Assembly: GCA_963931865.1 (NCBI GenBank)
Contig: OZ007505.1
Span: 496,001-560,000 of the forward strand
Source: Axinella damicornis
Taxonomy: Eukaryota; Porifera; Demospongiae; Axinellida; Axinellidae
DNA length: 64,000 nt
Direction: 5' to 3'
Below the pieces are notes generated by a model that was not told where the DNA came from, did no database searches, and saw only the letters and a list, made by a program, of their open reading frames with translations. Of this stretch, positions 11,601 through 23,427 are shown one piece after another. Position 1 is the stretch's first letter, and each line of letters begins with the position of its first letter. The position numbers were made by a program, and so were the translations under genes.

Positions 11601-14600
11601 AACTAACACAGCACATACATGACATCACGTACAACAGTTTCTGGACAACTCCCAGCACCAAGGTGAGTTTCTGGACAACTCCAGCACCAAGGTGAGTTTC
11701 TGGACAACTCCAGCACCAAGGTGGACAACTCTCCAAGGGAAGTAATAGTGTAACCTGTCACGGACTGCCATTAGCCTAATGCACTACTATACAAGGTAAC
11801 TGTTGTAGTATTGTGCGTGACCCTTCAAACCATTGTCGACACACACTAGAAACCATATGAGTTTAGACAGCCATTCTCTCCAGGTTGGCTTTATAGGAAG
11901 TCATGTGCAAGGTCTCTATCCTAACAGGCATTCAAACCAAATCTCTTCCCACCCTCCCACCCTCCCACCCTCTCTCCTCTCACCCTCCCACCCTCCCACC
12001 CTCTCACCCTCTCTCCTCCCACCCTCCCACCCTCCCACTGTCCACCTCTCCCACCCTCCCACCCTCTCTCCTCCCACCCTCCCACCCTCTAGCACTCCCC
12101 ACACACCTCACACCGCCCCCTCAACCCTCACGTCCTCACCTTTTCAAACTCAGAAGGCACAGGCGACTCTGCCATCTCCACAACTGTCCCTCCATTCATC
12201 CTTCGAGAGAATAGAGGAGAATTGATGGACTTGGCCGTGGCTTGGTCGTGGACTAGGTTCCATAAGATCTTTCGACCAGCCGTCAACGGACAAGAGGCTT
12301 GTCCCAATGTGAGTCAGGGACTGTCCAAACGAGCCCTTCCTTCGCTCAAGAATGGCTGTGCGAAGTGCCTTCACCCAGAGTTGCTTGGACTCGATGGTAC
12401 TGGCTTTGAAGTGCAGCTTCTGGTCGGTACTGGCTATGATGAATTTGCACGGCTCTCCTTCCTGGAACTCGTTCACCTGCAGCACTGACGTAATCTGGTG
12501 GCAGGGAAATAACATGATGATACGATTCTGTAATGATAATGGTGTTGTAGTACCTGAGTACTAATGGCAGAGGAGGTTATGCAATCATCATTCACCAGCT
12601 ACGGCAATTACGTGTCATTATGCCCATCCCACATGCTTGAGCCAACTGACTTATGGCACAACACATTACAGTTGGAGCACACAGCTGACTCAGCAGTGAG
12701 CCCAGCGGCATACGGGCCAGGATCCATGCTGCTTTGTCCAGTCATGGTAAAGCTCTCTCGGGCCAAATGAGTACTAGTTACAGTATATAACTACAGAGGA
12801 AGGGAGAGGGAGGAGGGAGAGAGGAGGAGGGAGAGAGGAGGAGGGAGAGAGGAGGAGGGAGAGAGGAGGGGGGAGAGAGGAGGAGGGAGAGAGGGAGGTT
12901 TGGTTGACTTACAGGGATCTTAGCTTTGCACTCGTATTTGAACTTGGCCTGTCCCTGGAATTCTACCCTCCTGGCAAACAGTAGCGCTGAATGAAACACA
13001 AACACCTGGCGCTCCTTCTCGACCTTGATCTTGAACTTTGGTTCCGAGACCAGCAGTGGACCCTGGTACAGGAGTATGCCTAGCTCTGCGACTACCTCCT
13101 GTAAGGGTGTGAGTCACGGTGAGGAAAATATTCCTGATAACTGACTATTGTAATCCAGCTGGTTTGTAATCTGCACGCACACACACACACACGCACACAC
13201 ACCTTGTAGTTCTGCAGTAAGCTAAGGTGAATGGCGTTGTTGGTTGCTATGGGTATCTTCTCCACAGCTTCTAGTGCGTCCTGTGAAATGGATTTTAGAG
13301 CACAAAAGTATGCAATAGTGTATTAGCCACACGTACACTGTTCAACTGCAACTCCACCTGAGATTCATCACAAATATGAAATCTAGTATCCAAGAGTATG
13401 CAAAGGTGACCTAACCCATCAACCTATCCATGTACCAGCAGCTGCATATCTGTATACTCTAGGATACTACACAATTCAGAGGTGCACAAACCTGTAGAGT
13501 ATGGGTGGGCAGGCCGAGCTGTGTAGTATACTTCAGTGCATCCTGAACAGCAGAAACAAGAGCAGCTGGGTCATAGCTAGCCCGGGCTGCAAGACATAGG
13601 AGTGCCATGTGAACTGTACAGTTCGCATGGCACTCCTACACACCCATACAACTGTAATCACTCATTAACCAAGCAGCAGCTCAATACCACCCGCCACAGT
13701 TACAATATAGTTCACTATAGCTAGCTACATGTGCCCAGCTGTTAACCTCATCACAACACCACGTACCCCCAGCCACCCCAAGCCCAGGATACAAGATAGA
13801 GCTCACAACACTCCTGTGAGATAGCTGCATGTGCTCAGCAGCTGCTAGGTCACAATACAAGCCCCTGGGCTACAAGACATTCCTAGCATATGAGCTATAT
13901 AGCTATCCATGGCCAGCTGCAATAAAATTAGCCTCAGACTGCAGCTGCTAGGTCAGTATATACCCTCTCTTTTGGGAGGCAGTATCTGTTCATTATAGGG
14001 AGAATTTAGCTTCTGGGTATTAGTAAAGCAAGTCAGTAGCTGGGCTTTGCTATATACCTGAGAGCTTTCACAAGACAGACTGACTTACACAATGACATCT
14101 CTGTCCAGGTGAACAAACTCCAAGCAGCTAGCTACACTGTCACTCCAAGCAGCTAGCTACCGTACACTATCACTACGAGCAGCTAGCTACCGTACACTGT
14201 CACTACAAGCAGCTAGCTACACTGTCACTACAAGCATGCAGCTACCGTACACTGTCACTCCAAGCAGCTAGCTACACTGTCACTACGAGCATGCAGCTAC
14301 CGTACACTGTCACTACAAGCAGCTAGCTACACTGTCACTACAAGCATGCAGCTACACTGTCACTACAAATTGCCAACAGGCAGACAATGGCTGGGTTGAC
14401 TCCCACCAACATATACATACAATGTGAATATGGGTATTACACACATTGTAAGCATGCCAAGCATGCCTGGATAGTGTGATGTTTCCAGGAAAGGAAATCC
14501 TCCTATTCTTACAGCATGGTATAGCATTTGGTAATCATTGCATTGTTGAGGTTTCCGCATTGTTAACTGTGAGCAGTTGGGTGCGGTATGAGAGCAAAGG

Positions 14601-14859
14601 TCACTATGAACAGTGGGCCACAGTACAATTAAAGGGCACTACTCAGGTGTCTGGTAGATTACTGCCGACATTGGACACAAATGATGTCATGATACGCACT
14701 GTACCTAGACTAATATTCATCACAGCAGTCATGTGACTTAATGGAAGCAGCTTGATGCATTTCACTGTATATATATATATATATATATATATAATAATAT
14801 ATAATATTATATACAAGACAATTCTCTCCTCGTTCTTTCCGTCTGTCTGTCCGTCTTCC

Positions 14860-14891
<32 letters not shown>

Positions 14892-17800
14892 TTCCCTTAC
14901 ACTGAGAGATTAGTCTGAGATTGCATAATCCATAGGAGTATGTCCACTAACTGCTCAACTCACTCTCAGCAGGAGGGGATACTTTGTGATTCTCTGGACA
15001 GGCTTGATGAGAAGCGTGGAGAGGGGTATGTCCGTCCCAAACATACTCTGCACCCGCTGTGAGGGGGAAGGAGGAGGAGAGGAGGGGGGGGGGGGGGGGG
15101 GGGGGGGGGGAGGAGCAGGAGCGGAGGGGGGGGGGGGGGGGGGGGGGGAGAGGGAGGGAGAGGAGAGGGAGGGAGAGGGAGGGAGAGGAGAGAGGGCCAG
15201 GGGGAGGGGGAGGGGGAGGGAGAGGGGAGAGGGGGAGGGGAGAGGGGGAGGGGAGAGGGAGTAAGTGTACAGCTTTTCTAGTTTGTAACTAGAAATTCAG
15301 CTGGTCAGGACTAATCTTAGGAAAGTGGCCAACACATCGAGCAGTGTCTGCAAGTGTGTGTGCACGTGTGCGACAAGCTGAGCTTACAAAGAGGTAAGTT
15401 CTGTGGCTGGCCAGCAGCTCTTCAGAGGCTGTTTTGTCGGTGCAGTAGGGAACGTACACTGCCGCCATCCTGTCCACCTGGTGTGTGTGTGTGTGTGTTG
15501 CACCAAAACATTGAAATCTAAATCTACAGAGGGTAGTGGAAGAGTGCTGTAACAGTGTACCTGTGATATACTGAGGAACACTGGGAAAATACTGAGGTAT
15601 ACTGTGAAATACTGAGGAACACTGAGATATACTGAGGAACACTGAGATACAGTTTCCACTTACACTATCCATGAGTATTCGAGCAGTGCCATCAATATCT
15701 CGTTGGCTCTCTCTCAGCTTGGGAAGAAGATAGCTGTTGGATGGAGGAATAGTTTGGTTAGTGTAGCAAGTGTTCAAGCTGGAGAAGGAAGGAATGGAGG
15801 AAAGGGAAGGGGGGAGGAAAGTGAGGAAAGGGAGGGAAGGGAGGGGGATACGGGAAGGAAAGAGGAGGTTGAGGGGGAAGAGAATTAAGGGGCAGTTTTC
15901 TCACCCCTTGTGGAACTTCTCAATCTCTGCGATGTTGCTGAAGATGACCCCTTCCTTTCCCTTCAAGCTGTTAGGGAGAAGGTCGGACACAAATCGAGGA
16001 CGGCATTTCTGCAGAGAGGGAGTGGATCGGAAAGTGCAGCTGCCAAGTTTGTATTTCATATCTGGCAGCTGTCTGTTTACCTCCACAATGAGCTTGAGGT
16101 CACTGACATACGCCTCTTCAGTCTGCAGCAGCTCTTCCAACACCCAGCTGTAGAACAAGTCGGAACAAGAACAAGGACTCAGGGGAGAGCACATCATCAT
16201 TGCGGTGTAATGAAGATGATGTCATGCATGTTGCACTCTTTGCGCCTCACATGAGGGCCATACCTATAGCTGCTATCATGGTTAACAATCAGCAAAATCT
16301 ACCTAAACTCTTTCAGAACCAGTGCTCATATCCACAGCACACAAGCCAGACGCTTTGTCAGCTCACAGCTGCAAGTACAGTACTTATGGAAGGGGCACCA
16401 CATACGTCCTCCATGATGATGCGGTAGCAACTTACTCTCTTTTCTTGTGGAGCCTTTGCTTCTCCCGGTCTTTTTCATTCTCGATCTGTGCCAGCTTTGC
16501 ACGATGTCGCTCCAGCTCTCCTCGGCACTGTTCAAAGTCTCGCATCGTTCTCTCAGTGCTCTGCTCAATCTGATTGGACAGGTCCATCAGAAGGTTGCTA
16601 CGCAAGAAGTTCCCAATCTCTTTCACCTAGGGTGTTGAGGGGGTGTGTATGTGAGGGAGGAAGAGGGAGGGAGGGAGGGAGGGAGGAGGAAGTGGAAGGG
16701 AAGAGGACGGAGGGGAGGAGGAGGAGGAGGAGGAGGAGGAGGAGGTAATCTTTACTGTCTTAAGAACTTGTACTCTGCTACACCTCTGAATCCAGATCCT
16801 TTGCAATGCAAAAATATCTTCCCATTCCCTCCCACTCCCTCCCCACTCCTACTTCCTCCTCATCCTCTCCCCCTCCCCACTTACTGTAAGCACCCTCTCC
16901 TCCTGCTCGTTCTTGGTGGCAGAGAGATAGACAAAGAGCTCAGTGACCAGCTTAGCGGCCTCCGCAGAGCAGTCACACAACTCCTTCTTCTCCTCCATTG
17001 AGTCCAGGAACTGCTGACTCTTCTGACACCAGTTGCTCGCCTGGGACGGAGGAAAGATTGAAAGAAGTTGGTACGGGAGTAAACTTGCTGGTATTCCAGA
17101 GTAAAAACGGAATGTAAACAGATTCGACTTGAAATGCAGTTTGTATGAACATCACAGCTGAAAACTGAAAGCACAGCTGGCAAGGGAATGAAAACACAGC
17201 TGGTATGGGAACTAACACACAGCTGGCAAGGGAATGAAAACACTGCTGGTATGGGAACTAACACACAGCTGGCATGGGAATGAAAACACAGCTGGAACGG
17301 GAATGAAAACACAGCTGGTATGGGAACAAACACACAGCTGGTATGGGAACTAACACACAGCTGGCATGGGAATGAAAACACAGCTGGAACGGGAATGAAA
17401 ACACAGCTGGCATGGCAATGAACACACAGCTGGCATGGGAATGAACACACAGCTAGCACGGAATGGAACCACACACACTTGGAAGAGTGTTTCTTGGAAT
17501 TTGAGAGAAAGGTCGAGGTTAGTGCTGTGCGATTTCATCTCCTTTGAAAACCTGTTCCACAGTTTCTCCAGGCTGGCGGCCATTCCTCGTAGCTCGTTCA
17601 GCTCACTGTGCCCGCTGGCCTCCACGCTGTTGTACCTGACCTTCAAGCCCTCCACACGGTTGGCGATGTTCACAACCTCCGACTGCTCAAACTGTTTGTG
17701 CTTCTCTATCAGTGTTATCACCTGGTGAGGTGCGTGTGTGTGTGTGGGGTGTATATGTCCATGNNNNNNNNNNNNNNNNNNNNNNNNNNNNNNNNNNNNN

Positions 17801-18226
17801 NNNNNNNNNNNNNNNNNNNNNNNNNNNNNNNNNNNNNNNNNNNNNNNNNNNNNNNNNNNNNNNNNNNNNNNNNNNNNNNNNNNNNNNNNNNNNNNNNNNN
17901 NNNNNNNNNNNNNNNNNNNNNNNNNNNNNNNNNNNNNNNNNNNNNNNNNNNNNNNNNNNNNNNCTAGCCACACCCACACTGACACTACCCACACAGTCAC
18001 TAGCCACACCCACACTGTCACTACCCACACCCATCCTCCTGTTGACAACATGTACTGGTAGAAGAAGCTGTTTCATCACATTAACTAAGGGGCTGTCTCC
18101 CTCACCCGCTGTGTGCCGATCCATCTTTCGTGGTCATAGGAGAGTGTTCCTCCAAGCTCTCTGGTCAGCTGTGAGACTTGGAGATAGTTGAAGATGTCTG
18201 CACTGTGCTCCAACATGACAACCTGA

Positions 18227-18275
<49 letters not shown>

Positions 18276-21200
18276 GCAAAGGGGAGGGTGAAGGGATGAT
18301 GGAGTGCGAACCTAGCTCCCAGCTCAATGCAACTCATTTAGCACAGCACTCACTGGGAAGTTGAATCTAGACCTGCTCAGCGTGAAGTTCATTCCGACCC
18401 TCTGCCTCTGCCAGAACGCTTTCGGTTTCACAACATACACCTACAGATTGATACATAGGTATAATAGAATGCTACAAGACGATCACATGACAGTCACATG
18501 ACCACATGAAACAAATGCAGAGGATGAAGTAATGAGTGCTGTTTGCTGGTGAGGGATATATATACATCAGAGAGTAGAGAATTGAGCAATGGCTGACAGA
18601 CCTGGTAGACATGCTCCACGAACGTCAGCTGCAGGGACTTCAAGGCTCGCTTGGTGATGTGCCACGATGCTTCCCTCATGTCCAGCACCACTGTGAACCC
18701 AAAGCCCTGTAATGACTCACTACGTGTGGGAAAGGGGGAGGGGGTGAAGGGGTCAGAACAAGGGGGAGGAGAGAGAGAGGGGGGAGTGAGGGAGGGAGGA
18801 GGGGAAGGAGAGGGGGGAGTGAGGGAGGGAGGAGGGGAAGGAGAGGGGGAGTGAGGGAGGGAGGAGGGGAAGGAGAGGGGGGAGTGAGGGAGGGAGGAGG
18901 GGAAGGAGAGGGGTGAAGGGATCAGAACAGGATGGGAGGGGAAAAAGAGGAGGAAAGGGGAGGGAGGGAGGGAGGGAGGGAGGGGAGGGAGGGAGGGAGG
19001 GAGGGGGGGAGGGAGGGAGGGGGGGAGGGAGGGAGGGAGGGAGGGAGGGAGGGAGGGAGGGAGGGAGGGGGGGGAGGGAGGGAGGGAGGGAGGGAGGGAG
19101 GGAGGGAGGGAGGGAGGGAGGGAGGGAGGGAGGGAGGGAGGGAGGGAGGGAGGGAGGGAGGGAGGGAGGGGAAGTAGAGGGGAGTGAGGGAGGGCAGGTA
19201 GGAGGAGTGGGAGGAGAGGGAGAAGGGTGAGGAACTATTGAACAGGACCAGAATGGCATCGCACTCTATTCAACAAGCCCTGCCTGGCACACTTCCTTGT
19301 CAGAACCTACTTCTTCCTCACACTTTCCACCACTTCCTAGTTTACTATGCACAGAAGCCCTGTGTCACTCGTCAGGGAGGCTGCCACCCCCTGGCTTCCA
19401 GGATTGTTTAGATTTGTGTGTTTGCACTACAGCAGGTTTGTTACCAGCAACAGAGTGGGGGTTACTGGGAGGGTATTGGTGGGTGGTCAGCACACACAGC
19501 ACACGTACACAGCATTCACACAGCACATGCACACAGCACACATACACAGCACTGCCGCTGGTTTGTTACCAACAACAGAGTGGGGGTTACTGGGAGGGTG
19601 CAGGTGGGTGGGTGGTCAGCACACACATAATATTATACATACATACTGAAAATAGTGACACTTCTCTGATGGTATATTGCAAAATTGTGATGTAACAACC
19701 TCACAAACCAATGAAGCCCAACCTACAATTATTAGTGGTAATTATTCAAGCCAATGACTGCTTAGCCTCGTTCCCAGGCCACACGTGCGGCTTGGGAACG
19801 AGGCTATATGATGACTACTGTAGGTGTTGGTACACCACTTGGCTCTGGATCCTCGTACCATATGATCTAGCTGGAACATGTGCTAACATGCAATAACGAT
19901 AGACTACACCAAAGAGAAGAGTGTCTCCAATCCCTAAAATGTACCGAATGCCTGACCGTGAGAATGGTAGGTTTTGATGGCATGCCAACCCTCCCACCCA
20001 TCCATCATCACAGCAAACCTGTTAACCTCTGATGTTGGCTATAGCCTGAGGCATAGCCCTAGGCCTACCACACTCAAGGAGGCTACGTACACCACCTGCT
20101 CCCGGGAGGAGTCTATTCTGACTCAAACCAGTCAGCTTTTCATGCATCTTTTGTCGAGGTAACTTGTAAAAAGTGATTGGTTAATGAAGGCAGTAGATCA
20201 TGCAGATCACTGCATGTAGTATAGGGACAAACTGCTAAATTGTAACGGTTTGGACTGACCAATGGAAGTAGTATCATAATAAGATGGTCCACTGTGGTAT
20301 TTGGGATAAATAGCTCTTGCAATGCAGTCAGGAAGTGTAAAATAGCGTGAGGTGAAACCAAGTGCTATTTACTTCCTGACTGCATTGCTCATCCCAAGTA
20401 CCACAGCAGTCCATCCTACATGTATTACACGTGCAAATTCAACTATGGTGCCTGGCTTGCTCTGCTACACCGCACAGAGCAAGGGTTGCAACTGAACCCC
20501 CACCGAGTAACTGGAGGTTGCTAGGCAACTGTGCTGGGTGTGGTCAATGCTGATAATCCATATGGAGACAAATTTCTACATAGCTCCAGCACCCATAGAA
20601 ACACCGTTGAGTAGAATATAGCATTTCTTTCAAAGTAGCCTTGACCTGAGAAATGGTGGCTTAAAGCTCCTTTAAGGCATACCAGCCCTCCCCGCCCATC
20701 CAGCATTAATTCCTGTTCAGCAACCTGCTTTGATCATCAGAAGAGGGTTGTAGGATTGCTAGCTGCTATTTACAAAACTTGACCAACCTTCAAAGGGAAT
20801 GAGCCAACTCAAGTCATAACCATTTCCGATGGACCTTTCTGACCGAATTGCACAGTGCTCTCACTCAAATATACACACTGAACTGTAGTACAGTGCTGGT
20901 ATACTAACTGTATACTGCTAGTATACTGATGGTATACGGTATACTAAGTGCACACTGCTAGTATACTAACTGTATACTGGTACTATGCTAACTGATCCCA
21001 CAATTGTTGCACACACCTTTACATGCTACACAAACATCCTCATAGCTTCCATCACCACACACAACGTTCCCTGTCCCCAAACACAATGTTCCCTCACCAC
21101 ACACACAGTGTTTCCCCCAAAGGGGAGTACCGGGTGCTCCGCTCTCTTTTCATGGCCCCCAAATTCCATTGATGGGGTCATTGGAATGGGTAAGTTATTT

Positions 21201-23395
21201 GCGGTGGTGGTATTTTGACTCTTCGCCTCCCTTCCTGTCAGCATCAGGGGAATCACTACAGTGCCAGGAAAGCGTGAAGCCACATACATCTTCTTCCTGC
21301 CATACGCACATTCCAACTGCAACTCACCCACTCAGGGATAACACAATCAGTTGCTTTAAACAACATACTTTTGCTCAGAATTTCACTCCCTACGCTTTTG
21401 GCTTCACATGGTATTCGAAATATTGCTATTTCTGCACAACCAAAAATTCAAAGCATTAGACCTACCAAGCACGTCACATTACATCACAATTCAAGAAATG
21501 CAAGGTAATGAGGTCAGGGAATTGCTTATTTTGACCACGCACAAACTTATTCATTTGGACCGAGCTCTGCCGTAAGTCGGTTGAATCGGAATAGTGAGCC
21601 TACCGACAAATATTCCAAGTTCATTCAAGACGACATGGACGTGCTATGATATGATGGAGTCCCTCCTAGCAGGTACTGTCTAGCAGGTCGTGCCAGGTGC
21701 TGCCTACCAGGTGCTGCCTAGCAGGTACTGCCTACCAGGTGCTGCCTAGCAGGTGCTGCCTACCAGGTGCTGCCTACCAGGTGCTGCCTACCAGGTGCTG
21801 CCTACCAGGTTACTGCCTACCAGGTGCTGCCTAGCAGGTGCTGCCTAGCAGGTGCTGCCTAGCAGGTGCTGCCTAGCAGGTGCTGCCTAGCAGGTGCTGC
21901 CTAGCAGGTGCTGCCTAGCAGGTACTGCCTACCAGGTGCTGCCTAGCAGGTACTGCCTACCAGGTGCTGCCTAGCAGGTACTGCCTACCAGGTGCTGCCT
22001 AGCAGGTGCTGCCTACCAGGTACTGCCTACCAGGTGCTGCCTACCAGGTGCTGCCTAGCAGGTGCTGCCTAGCAGTACAAACATTCTTGTGTGTGTTTAC
22101 TCCAAGCATAGCGACATCACTGTGGAAAGTACATTTGCTGACCGGCTCATGCACTCTCCAATTATGTGTAATAACTATTCTCCCACACATTCCCCAGGAA
22201 CTGGATCACTTCATCATCACCACATATGGGGAATGCACAAGGCAACGAAGCCGGGTTACACATTATAGCAGGTTTCATATGACTATCAGACCATCAGCTG
22301 AGTGAGCCAATCAGCAAACAGAATTCAAATTCAAACTGTGTCACTGATCGTAGGATATCCCTGCAGTGTCTGGTCACAAGCTCAAGAGTGCCACCAATAA
22401 AATACTCACTTGACTTGTTAGGCACACAGTTAGTAATACTGACAGCTGCTAAGGCACTTATATATAATTAAGTGCAGGAGCTTATGAGTGGCGAAGCCGC
22501 GAAAGAGCGTGCAACTACCGCGTACGCCCGAGTGCCGTCGAAATCCAAATTATTAGCTAGCGAATTTCCAAATATGGAAACCTGTTCTTCAATCTAGCGT
22601 CATAATGACAACATAAAAACCCACGTGTTCTGTGGTAGCAATGTTGACACACTCAGCGGAGTGCCTTTGACCTAGCTGCAGTGAAATGGCCCAGCGAACG
22701 GGTGACAGTGAAAGCGATTTGCCACAAAAACATGGTAGATTTGAAGATCCCGGGACCCCTCACTGTTTGGAGACACCTTCTTTGTTGGTGACAGACCGCA
22801 TGACGCGCATTGCGCACTTCCAAAATGGAAATACTTAAGTAATTAGAATTTGGATGGAACCGGAGTTACACGCTCCTTCGCAGCTTTGCCACTCATAAGC
22901 TCCTGATAAGTGCCTTAGCAGCTATCAGTATAGGGACCACAACTAGGTTGCATCAGCAACAGTCAAAATGGACATAATTTTGGGGCATTTATTCTGCATA
23001 GATATCACAGCTGCTACTGGAGGCTGTCACAAAGTATTGATAGATGAGTACTATTTACCCCACACATGCATATGCATGTACAAAGCAGGTTCAAGCAATT
23101 GTCGTTGTTCGTCTTTCCATCTGTCAGTATGCCAGTTTGTCAGACTGTCTAAAATATTGAAAAGCACTTCAAGCAGGTTAGCTAAGGTGTTTAGAGGCTT
23201 CATACTCAACACAAACTATGAACATACTCTTTTGGGACGTTAATGCACCAAATACAAGTCAAGGCAGTTCTTTCGTCATTTATCAGTTCATTGGCTCCAC
23301 TTTAAGATTTGCATGTAATAGTGAGCACGCAGTATACTGCATTAGTCTTGTGCCCAGTTGTCAGGGGGCGTGAACGTCTGGAAGGAGAGTAATAC

Positions 23396-23427
<32 letters not shown>

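Noticed and set aside
18753..19259. Pro/Ser-rich and Gly/Arg-rich ORFs
   Set aside because: Translation of a GGGA repeat tract; no start context or conserved sequence.
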